From Pelobates cultripes (taxonomy: Eukaryota; Chordata; Amphibia; Anura; Pelobatidae), in the NCBI GenBank assembly GCA_933207985.1, contig OW240912.1, positions 205,727,519-205,791,518 on the forward strand: a stretch of DNA of 64,000 nt, given 5' to 3'. Positions 22,076 to 34,191 of this stretch are shown in pieces. The position numbers and the translations under genes are program-made. Below the pieces are notes generated by a model. The model saw nothing but the letters and a program-made list of their open reading frames with translations. It did not search any database and was not told the DNA's origin. Position 1 is the stretch's first letter. The number at the start of each line of letters is the position of its first letter.

Positions 22076-24929
22076 AATGTTTATCAATGGATATCCATAC
22101 AAGGCAAATGCCACAACCAGTTATTTATTTATGATGTCAATAATGGTGTCATAGTGACATCATACTAAGCAGAGAAGTAGAAACACAGTTTGAGGTCAGA
22201 GTTCTGAATGTTTAGTAGCAAGCAGGACATACATGTTCAGCGATAATGAACAAGTAACAACGTGATGATCTGGAAACAGAGTAATAATGTACCTATGACC
22301 CAGACTGCCTTTTATTTGTTAATCTACGTTTTTTTCCCATTTTGAATACAAACTCTAGGGACAGAAATATAGCCAACTATTTAACATGGGGTCAGGAAGG
22401 ATTTTTTTTACTTGCAACATTGTGACAAATTGGTAAAAATATGTCCACGTTTTTTTGCCAGCTTTATAATGTTTTTTTTCTCCCAAAATAACCGTATGGA
22501 TTGTTAACAACAATCTGAGAATAAGTATTAATGGGCAATGCATTGTGAGATAAGAGTTAATGTTTGTGTGTGGTTGTTTCACAATGTCACTGGAGTTTGT
22601 TTATCGCTCCCTCTTATATTGTATGAAAACACATCTAAACAAGGCATTTTCTGTGCTGTAAATCTTACAAAACACTCATAAAAGGTAAAAACAATTAGGA
22701 CCTCTGCCATAGGCCAATGTAAATGCTTTAAACATCACAATGACTCTGAATTTGGCTATTTCAGTGTCATGTCATCAGCTTTTATTATATAACTTTCTAG
22801 TTGTCATTGAAAACATTAATAACTAAGATGGCTTTGTTAACCACTTTTTTTAAAAGCTAGCCCATTGGTTTCCAAACTGTGTGCCGTGGTGACCTGGGGA
22901 ACCGCGACAGGCACGCAGGGGTGCCGCAGAATGTTTCCCTGTACTGTAATGCAGGCTGTCACTTCCTCCCAGCATCATGCAGGGAGACAGAGCGGGAGGG
23001 AGAGGAGGCAGCCGCAGCATGAAGGGAGAAGAGCACAAGAGGTGCTCCAGACCCATCACTCCCACCAGCAGCAGCAGGACCAGGACTCCAAGACACATAA
23101 GGTAAGCTCACAGGAGGGTGCGTACAGGGATGTGTTTGAACGTATCATCGTGTTTACATTTACACAAACATTCCCAAAGATACACCCACAGAAACATATA
23201 TCCAAGTACAGCTCTTACTTCTGCTGAATGTACTTATTTATTTATTTTTGTCCCGTGAACTTGGCTGCCTTTCACGTTTTCATGGTGGAAACCTGTGCAC
23301 TCTGGAAGGGTTCCCTTAAAGCCTATGTGGGAAAATCTCTGTACGAAGAATCACAATAACGGAATTTGAGGTCGCCACATCATATCGGACTTTGTAACAA
23401 AATGCAAAGACAGGCACATTTTGTTTTACTCTATTCACTGACCAAAGGAATGCAGCTAAAGTAAAGGTTTCTTCCTACAAGAACTTGTGTTTGCTGCAAG
23501 GTTGGGTTGAAAGAGCCCAGACACATATATATCCATATATACTAACTATAATTATGTTTAATCATATATAAATAGTACCTATGTTAATAATATTGAATAT
23601 TCATGGATAGCATCCCAATAAAGAAAATTCATTATTAAACTAATTTTAGCTGAATGTGTGTAAAATTACATGTATATATCACATGCTGTCACAATAATAG
23701 AACACATAGTTTCACACAAATCAGAATGTAGCTAAAAACCAGACACAGGATTACCAGAAAGAGATAGTTCCCAAGTAATTATTTTTACTTCTTATATTAA
23801 ATAGACACCTACAAGAAATCCATTGTAAGAGAAAGTTGAACCAAAGTCCAGATGCGTCAAAATCATACTTCATGGCCCAAAGAGGAGACGTTCAGTCTGC
23901 TAAAAAAGGACAAAATCTATTTGAACACTGACAGATATTTGATGATGGGTACCCATAAAGATAGGATTTGTGATATCAAATCCATCACGAAATTCAATTA
24001 ACCCCTTATAAAAAGGGGTAATTGGATTTCGTAATGAGAAATTCTTGTGATGCTACAATGCCAACTATTGATCAAAGTCTATAAGACAATCAATAGAAGA
24101 AAGTATACCCACCTAATCCCATTGGTCACTTTAAATTAATGACGTAAAGAAACTTAAGATAAGGTTTTCTTTATAAAAGGAAAATGCCCGCGAGGGATTA
24201 ATAACAACAACAAAAATAAAAAGCAAAGAATGGGCAAGAATAACTGGACACAACTAACTCTGTCTCTTCCAAATGCATTTCAAGGCCTTTGAAAACTTAC
24301 GCTACTCTGTCTTTTCCAACTGAATCTGGGAATTAGTTAAAATTCTTTAATAAATAAGAACTCTTGATAAAGCTGGTAAATGGGAGGGATAGTTAATCTT
24401 TGATCAGGAAAGTTAATCATCTGCAGTGTAAAAATGCGGTTGAAATATTCGTATTGGCTTACTGGATGGAAAAAGAATAGTTTAATTGACGTTTGGTGTG
24501 AGAAATATTGTATCTTCTATTTTCAATATTAAAGGTGCTTTTCCTGTGAGAATTGTAGCCAGCAGTGACTGAGTTAACTGATTCAAACTGGCAGCCTTTT
24601 TACGAATTGAAGCTGCACTACTCTGTGATGTTCTTTTTTAAGGAATTCCAAAGTGAAGAGATTTCTGTTGTAATGTTAAAATTGCATCTATGTGGATATA
24701 ATCATTAATTAAATTCTAGAGGAATGATTTGTAATTTTGCATGTAACTCCTTTAGAGGTTAATTTAACTCACGTGCTGGATATGTTATTAAGCTATCTTT
24801 AATTATATACCAAATATTCACTGATTATTGTCATGTATTTTACATATTGTCACAATAAATTAAATTTTTTATAATCGGTTGTGATTAATGTGTGAGATAC
24901 AAATACTCTAATAAACGTACTCCAGGGTC
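22076..24929. other. Intergenic DNA with a MITE-like fragment
   Basis: Positions 22860-22930 ('ccaaactgtgtgccgtggtg', 'caggggtgccgcag') resemble a frog hAT-like MITE end. The rest is AT-rich with no gene recognised; the ORF at 22865-23227 overlaps this fragment and has no protein features. Confidence 0.4.
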
Positions 24930-25263
24930 TACAGGTGATACTCGAAAAATTAGAATATCGTGCAAAAGTTAATTAATATCAGTAATGCAATGTAAAAGGG
25001 GAAACTAATATATGAGATAGACGCATTACATGCAAAGCAAAATTGTTCAAGCTGTGATTTGTCATAAGTGCAATGATTATGGCTTACAGCTCATGAAAAC
25101 CACAAATCCACAATCTCAGTAAATTAGAATATTGTGAAAAGGTGCACTATTCTAGGCTCACAGTGTCCCACTCTAATCAGCTAAGTAAGCCATAACACCT
25201 GCAAAGGGTTTCTGAGCCTTCAAATGGTCTCTCAGTCTGGTTCAGTAGGAACCACAATCACGA

Positions 25264-26330
25264 TGAAGACTGTTGACCTGACAGTTGTGCAGAAAACTAT
25301 CTTTGACACCCTCCATGATGAGGGAAAGCCTCAAAAGGTAATTGTGAAGGAAGTTTTTTTGTTGCCAAAGTGCTGTATCAAAGCATATTAATAGGAAGTT
25401 ATGTGGAAGGGAAAAGTGTGGAAGAAAAAGGTGCACAAGTAGCAGGGATGACCGCAGCCTGGAGAGGATTGTCAGGAAAAGGCCATTCAAAAGTGTTGGG
25501 GACTTTCACAAGGAGTGGACTGAGGCTGGAGTCAGTGCATCAAAAGCCACCACACACAGACGGATCCTGGACATGGGCTTCAGATGTCGTATTCCTCTTG
25601 ACAAGCTGCTCCTGAACAACAAACAACGTCAGAAGCGACTTACCTGAGCTAAAAAAAACAGACCTGGTCTGTTGCTCAGTGGTCCAAAGTCCTCTTTTCT
25701 GATGAGAGCAACTTTTGCATCCCATTTGGAAACCAAGGACCCAGAGTCTGGAGGAAGAATGGAGAGGCACACACTGCAAGATGCTTGAAGTCCAGTGTGA
25801 AGTTTCCACAGTCTGTGTTGATTTGGGGAGCCATATCATCTGATGGTGCTGGTCCACTGTGCTTCATTGAGTCTCATTAAGTCCAGGGTCAACGCAGCCG
25901 TCTACCAGAAGATATTGGAGCACTTCATGCTTCCTTACGCAGACGAGCTTTATGGGGATTCTTACTTCATTTCCAGCATTTTCCAACTGCCAAAAGCACC
26001 AAAGCCTGGTTCAATGACCGTGGGATTACTGTGCTTGATTGGCCAGCAAACTTGCCTGACCTGAACCCCTTAGAGAATCTATAGGGCATTGCCAAGAGAA
26101 AGATGAGAGACATGAGACCGAAAAATGCAGAAGAGCTGAAGGCCGCTATTGAAGCATTCTGGTCTTCCATAACACCTCAGCAGTGCCACAGGCTGATAGC
26201 TTCCATGCCATGCTGCATTGAGGCAGTAATTGCTGCAAAAGGGGCCCAAAGTACTGAGTCCATATGCATGCTTATACTTTTCAGAGGTCCGATATTGTTC
26301 TATGTACACTCCTTGTTTTATTGATTGCAT
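25264..26330 (+). pseudogene. Tc1-like transposase pseudogene
   Basis: The N-terminus reads KTVDLTVVQKTIFDTLHDEG followed by KPQKVI, the helix-turn-helix of fish and frog Tc1 transposases. Near the C-terminus AWFNDRGITVLDWPANLPD followed by LNPLEN carries the last catalytic region, then KRKMRDMRPKNAEELKAAIE and QQCHRLIASMPCCIEAVI. Several frameshifts and stops, including a TAG where the family's NLW tryptophan is expected (near 26080), mean it is inactive. Confidence 0.8.
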
Positions 26331-26526
26331 GTAATATTCTAATTTACTGAGATTGTGGATTTGAGGTTTTCATGAGCTGTAAGCCATAATCATCGCACTT
26401 ATGACAAATCACGGCTTGAACTATCTTGCTTTGCATGTAATGCGTCTATCTCATATATTAGTTTCCCCTTTTACGTTGCATTTCTGAAATAAATGATCGT
26501 TTGCACAATATTCTAATTTTATAACA

Positions 26527-26653
26527 TGACAGGAGGCTTCGTATTTGCTTAAGTCTCTCTTTACTAGAACTCCACAGCAGCACAGAAAAACAACCAATCA
26601 GAAAAAAGTTAGTTACTATAAAACTCCCCTCCCCATGCATCATTTCCTCTTTC
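26527..26653 (+). repeat. DIRS left inverted terminal repeat
   Basis: 127 bp, starting TGACAGGAGGCTTCGTATTT and ending ATCATTTCCTCTTTC. It differs from the right arm at a single position (A versus C after 'tagaactcc'). Confidence 0.85.
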
Positions 26654-26769
26654 TTTGCTGCTCTGCAGTCAGTACAGGTCAGAGTACCACTGCCTCCTGC
26701 TTATAGTGTGTGGCTTTGGGATTTTATTGCTTATATTCAGTATTTTAGCCTTATAAATGCAATATTGTT

Positions 26770-27045
26770 ATAATCATTGTATGATTCTATTCCTGTATGC
26801 AGTGTTGTGATAATTCATGTGGGATTTTATTTGTATATGCAGTATTGTTATAATCCTTGTGGGATTTTCTTTTTATAATGCAGTATTGTTATAATCCATG
26901 TGGGATTTTATTTTTATAATGCAGTATTGTTATAGTCCATGTTGGATTTTATTTTTATATGCAGTATTGTTATAATCCATGTGGGATTTTATTTTTATAA
27001 TGCAGTATTGTTATAGTCCATGTGGGATTTTATTTTTATAATGCA
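26770..27045 (+). repeat. Tandem repeat, ~41-bp unit, in DIRS-type element
   Basis: About six copies of a unit containing 'tgcagtattgttataatcca' and 'tgtgggattttatttttat', in its 5' region downstream of the left terminal repeat. Copies are very similar, so the array is young. Confidence 0.85.
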
Positions 27046-27212
27046 CTTCATCACTAGTAGCTGTAACATCTGTGATATTAGACTGGAGACCATATAGCAA
27101 CTTAATCCAGAGGTATTATGTAAAAATACTGTTATAATCACATTACTACCCTGCTAGTGGGTTTTACATATTGAAATTATTTAACCCAAGGTTTCCCTGT
27201 TTCATTACGCAC

Positions 27213-27239
27213 ATATATATATATATATATATATATATA
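27213..27239. repeat. (TA)n microsatellite
   Basis: Perfect AT dinucleotide run of about 26 bases within the DIRS-type element. Confidence 0.9.
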
Positions 27240-27284
27240 GTGGACTATACACACACAGATGGGCCCTACGGCTATCGGAACGCT

Positions 27285-27465
27285 ATCACGGCCCTGCTCT
27301 GTCTGTGCCCCTTTGATTGGCCTGCTATGTCTGTGCCCCTTTGATTGGCCTGCTATGTCTGTGCCCCATTGATTGGCCTGCTATGTCTGTGCCTATTTGA
27401 TTGGCCAACTATTCTGTGCCCATTCGTTTGGCCTGCTGGGCCTGTGCCCTTCTGATGGGCCTGCT
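27285..27465 (+). repeat. Tandem repeat, ~28-bp unit, in DIRS-type element
   Basis: Five to six copies of 'ggcctgctatgtctgtgccc' + 'ctttgatt', grading into diverged copies at the right. Directly upstream of the GC-richer interior. Confidence 0.8.
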
Positions 27466-27469
27466 CTAT

Positions 27470-29985
27470 CGGTGCCAACCCCCTTTTGGCCGCAGGCCTG
27501 GGGGAATATCACTGAGGAAAACCCAGTACCCACTAGTGACATGGAGATAGGTAGGTGTCCAGGCAAGCACCGTTGCCATACTATCCAAGAGGACGCCAGT
27601 ATACGGCCACCTGAGTATGGTGGGAAGGGTGAAGGCCCTAAACCTCATGCCTGAAGGGCAAGGTTTCTTATGAAGACCCTGGGCACGCATCCATGGTTTA
27701 CACCAGCCCGGCAACAGCACATCTCCAAGGAGAACTTCACACAGGCAGGGACCGGTACTCAGACGCCTACAGGGGGACACGGTGTTTCCTTGTCTTTAAC
27801 AACTAACCCTCTAACTGCCTCCCGATATCCATCTAGATGTCGGTAGTTATTCCTGCGTAAAGTTAGCTCCTGGCCCTGTTCAGTGGGGCTTACTTGACTT
27901 GCCTTCCGGCCTGCTATTTGCCTTCTATCCAAGTTAGAATTTACGTATTTACCCTTATCTACATTTCTTATTGTTTTTGTTTTCGTGCCTTCCTTTTCCT
28001 ATCGCTCGGGTCGTTGAGTGGCCTTACTTGACCTCCTCCGACCTCCCGGGCGCTCGTGGATTGCGTCTCCAGCTTTCCTCAGACTACCGACAGTCATCCT
28101 GGACCCCGCGCGCACGCATGGAATCCGGGCGGTCAGTTGGTAGTTTCCATCATTGTTTCCGAAGGTTGCATTTTCGCACCATCCCTTTCTGTTATTAAGA
28201 ATGGACACGGCCCGAGGTTGTATACTATCCCATATGCCATCGGTCTGGTTTACTACCAGTTGATTCCTTTTCAGGTGAGCGATTCAGAGAGAGGTCTCGT
28301 GGTCGGGGAGAGACCCACCTAAGGACCTCAGTCTTATGCTGATATTAGTAATTGGTGTACCCCTGCAGTTGGTCACCCTGAGTCTAGTTTGGATCACAAG
28401 AGGGTGCAGTCCTCCATCACCTCGATCCGAGAATATTTTATTTTCAGGAACAGAGAGCGAACCCCTCTCATATACAGAACCGGACACTGATTTGTTATTA
28501 GAGGGCGCGGCCCTCCCTCAACCTCAGCCCGATACTGAGCGGGATACACAGGACATGTCTATACTCTATATATCCCTCATGGGAGCCGTTTTGGTTTGGG
28601 TTCGCGCTAACCCACCTTTTCAACTACCATCAAGGAGACCTGCGAGACTCTATGGAGGAACCTGGTGTGCCCCGACTCCTACACAGACGTCAAAGTCGGG
28701 TCACAACCTACCACTGGAGTACGGCTCAGGATGTGTAGCAGACTCAGATAGGGCTGCTGACATTCTCAAACGGGACAACACATGTTTCGGACGGCTGAAG
28801 CTAGACCCTTCTTTTTTCGCTATATCTGCTCTCTGGAGTCACCTGTAATCAGCGAAGGGACTTTACGCCTTGCCTGCGTATTGGAGAATGCTATGTGTTC
28901 GCGGGACTCCAAGCTAAGAAGGGAGGTATCCCTCTATAGGGAGACTTTGACTTCAATTATCAAAATCACATTCCTGGGTCCCTTGACCTAGGGCCTACTC
29001 TGGGAGATACGTGTCTGGACAGTCAGGGGTACAGGGACCTAAGGGTCTCACTATATTATACCCTATCTTGTAGGTGGCGTGTATACCAGGAACCCCTACA
29101 CGAATTTTGACAGGTCGGGCATGGAACAGGATCGTACGACGGGTAGTCGGACTATTTCGCTCTCACTAAAGCATGTGAGGACTCTTCTTTGTTATACAGG
29201 TCCCAATTGCCATTGGATACGTACATCTTATCACTCTTAGACGTTGACATCTGGATGGGAATCTCAACTCCGGTTTACGTTTCCCATCCCTTTGAATATT
29301 TCCGGGACCCGCTATTTCCAGAATAGTCGACCACCGTTCCACCACATAAGTTCAGTTTGGGACCCTGATTGGACGTCCTTTTTGGAGTCATTTCTCTACC
29401 GCAGCCGTGGATAGCACAGTCCAGTTGGAATATTGGAATCACTTGGGATAGAGCTAGTTTGCCACACTCTTGCCTGCATAATAAATGTATTCTCGGATGA
29501 GACATCTCGCCGGGTAGGCCATCAGGGAACGAAAGATCCTACTCGGTTCTATTGCAGAATTGGTGGACTTAGGCGTATTCCTTGAGATTGAAGATCTGCC
29601 TACAAGGCCACATCGCCGGGTGATCCGGGCACGATCGATGGAGCCACCTTACACATCAAGAGATGAGACATGGTGGCAGTGTCTTATCGCGGCCCTAAGT
29701 CCGCAAATGACCTTCAACATTTTATAACTACAGGGAAATGGCTAATAGGTTAGCTTGGCAGCTCATGGACTGGCTGGTAGGAAACAGGTTGCAACCCCAC
29801 GTACAATGGATCTATCAGCGGATGGTGTTTTTTTCCGTATTTGGGATGCTTCGTCAACTGACATCTTCACCGATCGGTCTATTGTCATTTATCGCAGTTG
29901 GAAAGTCCATTTAGGATTGCTCGGATAGCTCCCGGAATAGGTACCAGCGAAACAAATAGCGTTGGATTTGTTGACTGAGCGTTAA
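27470..29985 (+). other. Unassigned GC-richer interior of the DIRS-type element
   Basis: Noticeably richer in G+C than the surroundings and without long repeats. The longest frame is 28336-28848 (170 codons, + strand). None of the reading frames shows an RT motif, an RNase H signature or the HxxR..Y residues of a tyrosine recombinase. A short Arg-rich patch (RFRERSRGRGETH, near 28280) is the only gag-like hint. It may be a heavily mutated coding region or unrelated cargo; I cannot decide. Confidence 0.5.
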
Positions 29986-29989
29986 AACA

Positions 29990-30078
29990 GCAAATACGAA
30001 GCCTCCTGTCATGTTATAAAATTGTAGATTATGCTAGCTTTAGTGTACCTATAATCTTAATTTTATTAATGACAGGAG
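29990..30078. repeat. DIRS internal complementary region
   Basis: First 34 bases complement the element's left end; the remaining part complements the right end; both share the AATTTT junction. In DIRS elements this region is the template for joining the two ends during circle formation. Its position near the right end sets the element's orientation as +. Confidence 0.85.
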
Positions 30079-30463
30079 ACGAGTATTTCCCACCCATTCT
30101 TATCCCTCCCTTGTTTTAGTTTAATAGTTTGGATTAATCGGGTACGTATGCAACTCTGTTTGTTGTCTCTGCTACCTGTCGCCTGTTCTTATGTCTGTTT
30201 TTTCATAAGTAGGGTTGGGATATCTACATATTAAGGTACTTTTGGTTGCTACATTGGGTACCTACATGTTTATTCAGAGTACATTTCATTGGATAATCAA
30301 CCTGTTCGATTCTGTTTTTCTCTCGTTTCAGTTTACAGTCCATCAACGCTATCTGGTTTGGCAGTTCTTCTCGAACGGTGGACATCGTTGTATTCATCGT
30401 ATCTAGGACTTTGTTTCTTCCCCATTATGTTTTCTGCCTTTTATTCTGTTTTTGTCGCAGCTT

Positions 30464-30590
30464 GAAAGAGGAAATGATGCATGGGGAGGGGAGTTTTATA
30501 GTAACTAACTTTTTTCTGATTGGTTGTTTTTCTGTGCTGCTGGGGAGTTCTAGTAAAGAGAGACTTAAGCAAATACGAAGCCTCCTGTCA
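30464..30590 (-). repeat. DIRS right inverted terminal repeat
   Basis: Reverse complement of 26527-26653 with one mismatch. The outer unique end 30591-30642 follows, whose complement is found in the internal complementary region. Confidence 0.85.
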
Positions 30591-30839
30591 TTAATAAAAT
30601 TAAGATTATAGGTACACTAAAGCTAGCATAATCTACAATTTTTCGAGTATCACCTGTATAAGAGTTAAAATAGTGGGTAACTCTTCGCTTTAAATCAATC
30701 AAGGTGAAACAGTGCAATATCAATTTTTCATGTTAATAAAAGTTAAATATAATTTTGATTATTTTTATAAAATATTTTAATAGATCACCCCATAAATATC
30801 CTCACACTATGGATTCGTACAGGTTGAAACTGCAACGTT

Positions 30840-31580
30840 TACATTACAGGGTTAAGAAGGCCTCTAGTGGCCATCTACCAGACAGCCAATGGAGGAGTCT
30901 CCTGCAATTTTACAGCGTTTAAAAAACTTTTCATGCAGCCTTTTATTATTTACATTTATTTTTTTAAAGGGACACTAGTCACCTGAACAACTTTAGCTTA
31001 ATGAAGCAGTTTTGGTGCATAGAACATGCCCCTGCAGCCTCACTGCTCAATCCTCTGCCATTTAGGAGTTAAATCCCTTTGTTTATGAACCCTAGTCACA
31101 CCTCCCTGCATGTGACTTGCACAGCCTTCCATAAACACTTCCTGTAAAGAGAGCCCTATTTAGGCTTTCTTTATTGCAAGTTCTGTTTAATTAAGATTTT
31201 CTTATCCCCTGCTATGTTAATAGCTTGCTAGACCCTGCAAGAGCCTCCTGTATGTGATTAAAGTTCAATTTAGAGATTGAGATACAATTATTTAAGGTAA
31301 ATTACATCTGTTTGAAAGTGAAACCAGTTTTGTTTTTTCATGCAGGCTCTGTCAATCATAGCCAGGGGAGGTGTGGCTAGGGCTGCATAAACAGAAACAA
31401 AGTGATTTAACTCCTAAATGACAGTGAATTGAGCAGTGAAATTGCAGGGGAATGATCTATACACTAAAACTGCTTTATTTAGCTAAAGTAATTTAGGTGA
31501 CTATAGTGTTCCTTTAAGTTTTCAATAGGAATTGCTCGAACGGCTGTCTGCCAGTCATTAAAGGTACACTGCGTGACAAT
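30840..31580. repeat. MITE interrupted by a second MITE
   Basis: The flanks 'gcctctagtggccatctacc' (30860) and 'cggctgtctgccagtcatta' (31540) match the 'ctctagtggctgtctaccag' motif of the 53405-53979 family. They enclose the complete element at 30964-31517, so an older MITE has been hit by a younger one. Confidence 0.5.
30964..31517. mobile_element. T2/Kolobok-like MITE, ~550 bp (copy 1)
   Basis: Ends TTAAAGGGACACTAGTCACC and GGTGACTATAGTGTTCCTTTAA form inverted terminal repeats bounded by TTAA. T2-type (Kolobok) MITEs of frogs start TTAAAGG and duplicate TTAA. Interior landmarks 'gcttaatgaagcagttttgg', 'ctctgccatttaggagttaa' and 'aggtgtggctagggctgcat' recur in copies 33021-33555 and 40260-40833. 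No coding capacity. Confidence 0.8.
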
Positions 31581-31599
31581 TGTAAGACAAAAAAAAAAA

Positions 31600-32300
31600 A
31601 AAAGACAAAAAAAAAAAATCTTTTGATATTAGGAAGTCTTAATAATCATTCCATTTTTAAACTCTAAATCATAGTCGAAATTGTAATCTTTCTTTTATAG
31701 GGATTGACTAGGTCATAAATCATTAAAGGGGAGAAAAAGTCAGTAATTCTCTAGGAACAAAATAAATGGGTTGGATTTATGAACTCAAAACAGTCTCACA
31801 TGGATTGAATTTAGATTTTAATTTAAGTTTTATCCAACATGTATTTCTGTGTATGTATTTTTTTGTAACTAACTTTCTGTATTGGGCTCTTTTTTATAGT
31901 CAAAATATATTCTACAAATGGTACCCTCATCCATACATATCAATACTGGGAATTTTTCACCACTGTAAGGTTTTTATAACATATATTTATTAAAAAAAAC
32001 AAAACAAAAAAAACTTACAACTTAATTGTATGTAAAATGTATTAGGGCGATTCTTCTGTTCTAATATAATAATTTTAAGCAAGTTAATGTGGACATTTGA
32101 CATTCTATTTGGAATGTAGATATTTCTATTACAATTAATATACATTAAAACATATTTTTCACAATTACTTATGTAATACAAGTACTTTTGTACTTCTATT
32201 GATTTATTTTATAACAATGCTTCTTAACCATTTATTTATAAATATGTTTAAAAAAAGTTTAAACTGCACTAGCATAAAGGTAAAAATATCTTATTTTATT
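31600..32300. other. Intergenic AT-rich DNA, nothing recognised
   Basis: A-rich and T-rich homopolymer tracts, no gene or repeat boundary supported. Confidence 0.4.
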
Positions 32301-32358
32301 GTAAAGCACCGTGGAATAAGCTGGCACTATATAAATACCAATAATAATAATAACACTA
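32300..32358 (+). repeat. SINE/LINE 3' tail-like fragment with (AAT)n
   Basis: 'gtaaagcaccgtggaataag' + 'ctggcactatataaatacca' + (ata)n matches the widespread vertebrate tail 'gcgctgcggaatatgttggcgctatataaata'. Only the tail is visible. Confidence 0.55.
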
Positions 32359-32814
32359 TTGCAAATTTTTGTGTAAAGGAAAGATTGTAAGAATGTAATG
32401 AACCATTTTAACAATTTAGTGGCAATTTTTAATTACATTTTGGCTGTCGTCAGGCAACTACATTATCACGTATATTCAGTATTTTTGTGGCTTAAAAAGA
32501 AAAGACTGCAAATACTTGACACGGAGGAGGGACCAGAGTTGACTAAATTGAAGGTGGGGGGGGAAAAACAAAAACATTAAATTTAAGCACTTTGATGGTA
32601 AAATGCATTAGTGTTAATTGTACTGTGTGATATATTCAGTTTTTATTATTCAAAAACACATTTATAATTTTATCACTTTGGAATAAAATGAGCTTTTTTT
32701 CCTTCTTCTAAGAAAAGATTCACAGTTCAACCATTGGTCTGGTTGGTGGGAACCAAATTACCACCTAATGCTCTTGTTTCCCGAGCAGGGATTACCTTCT
32801 CCAGAAAATCCAAA

Positions 32815-32945
32815 GTCATTGCAAAGCAGGACCTCAAGTTGCAAGACTTTGCAAAGTAGTATTTCAAATTGCAGGACCTTGCACAGCAGGACTTCAGTCT
32901 GCAATATACTGCACAGCAGGACTTCAAGCTTTAAGACTGCATTTT
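32815..32945. repeat. Minisatellite, ~30-bp unit
   Basis: About four to five copies of 'gcaggacttcaagttgcaag' + 'actttgcaca' with drift. The reading frames on both strands through it are repeat artefacts. Confidence 0.75.
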
Positions 32946-33020
32946 GTCAAGAATTCATACATAACTGAATCCAAAGAGGGGGTTTAAAACAGATACTACT
33001 TATAAGACAAAGAGCTTGTC

Positions 33021-33555
33021 TTAAAGAGACACTAGTGTCACAAAAACAACATTGGCTTAATGAAGCAGTTTTGGTGTATAGAGCATACCTCTGCAATCTC
33101 ACTGCTCAATTCTCTGCCATTTAGGAGTTAAATCAAACGGTTTTTGCACTCTAGTCACACCTCCCTGCATGGGACTTGTACAGCCTTCCTAAACACTTCC
33201 TGGTAAGAGTCATTCAAATATTTATCCTTCCTTTATTCCAAATTCTGTTTAATTTAGATTTTCTTATCTCCTGCTCTGTTAATTGCTTGATAGACTGAGC
33301 AGGAGCTTCCTGTATGTAAAGTTCAATTTACAGAGCAGGAGGTAAAATCTTTTAAGGAAAGTTACATCTGATTGAAAGTGACACCAGTTTTCCATGCAGG
33401 TTGTGTCAATCAGAGCCAGGGGAGGTGTGGCAAGGGCTGCATAAACAGAAACAGGAGTTTTAACCCATAAATGGCAGTGAAAATTCAGCATAATCCATAC
33501 ACTAAAACAGTTTAATTAAGGTAAAGTTGATTTGGTGACTATAGTGTTCCTTTAA
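33021..33555. mobile_element. T2/Kolobok-like MITE (copy 2)
   Basis: Starts TTAAAGAGACACTAGTGTCA and ends GACTATAGTGTTCCTTTAA. Interior agrees with the copy at 30964-31517 along its whole length, in the same orientation. Confidence 0.8.
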
Positions 33556-33559
33556 TAGC

Positions 33560-34190
33560 TCTCCACTACATAAGGGAGCTTTTTTTTTAGATTAGCATCT
33601 CAGTGATTCTAACATACCTTTGTATCTTCACTTCCAGGTGAAATCATAGAGAGGGAGTATATTGCTACATGACATTATTGGCATTAACAATATACCTGTT
33701 ATTTTATACAAACATTGCAGCCAAGTCTAAAGGGGTAGGTTTCTAAAAGTGTTTGATTGCTATTGATTTACAGAATTGCTATATCCTTTTGCATTTCTTT
33801 GTACTATATATACACATACACACACAGAGAGAAAATGCTCTTGCCTCCCCAATATAACCATTAATAAAAATTCTGCTATTCTACCCTTGTGTTTAAAATA
33901 GAGCTTCACTTTTTATAATTGTTTATTTCATCCTCAAAAGCATATCATACTTAGACAAGTTTATTTTTAGTTGCAGTGTGCACTTTTTCCAAGACCTACA
34001 AGTGATATGATGATGGGCTTTTTAACCAATTACATCTTGTAAGTCTCATAATAAAGCAGTGAATTGAATTACAGTGTTGCACTATGGCTTTTTTCTATTT
34101 CCTATATGTATGCATGAAAATACAGTTCAACAACACAGACCGGAGGACGACATTGTTTGAGGAGCCTTTTTCCATATTTGGATTTGTGAG
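33560..34190. other. Intergenic DNA, nothing recognised
   Basis: AT-rich sequence between two MITEs; no feature supported. Confidence 0.4.
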
Positions 34191-34191
34191 T

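Larger units (their letters stand above)
26515..30642 (+). mobile_element. DIRS-type element nested in the Tc1 right terminal repeat
   Basis: Inverted terminal repeats 26527-26653 and 30464-30590 are 127-bp arms with one mismatch. An internal complementary region at 29990-30078 equals the reverse complement of the left end (26515-26548) fused to the reverse complement of the right end (about 30582-30641), i.e. the joined ends of a circle. This arrangement is the hallmark of DIRS1 retrotransposons, which integrate by a tyrosine recombinase without target duplication. AATTTT occurs at both outer boundaries (26515-26520, 30637-30642) and at the fused junction, and is also the host Tc1 sequence, consistent with crossover there. 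The 3.3-kb interior shows no recognisable RT, RNase H or recombinase. Confidence 0.82.
24932..30656 (+). mobile_element. Tc1/mariner element, split by a nested DIRS-type insertion
   Basis: The left end CAGGTGATACTCGAAAAATT (24932) follows a TA dinucleotide (24930-24931). The mirror end, ...TTTTTCGAGTATCACCTG, finishes at 30656 and is followed by TA. Sub-terminal sequences 24932-25145 and 26325-26520 are inverted copies of each other (about 200-bp terminal inverted repeats). The final 14 or so bases of the right repeat are separated from the rest by the insertion at 26515-30642. Without the insertion the element would be about 1.6 kb, a normal Tc1 size. A decayed transposase lies at 25264-26330. 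Confidence 0.88.

Noticed and set aside
28336..28848. 170-codon ORF inside the DIRS-type element
   Set aside because: No family signature seen; kept only as part of the unassigned interior, not called a gene.
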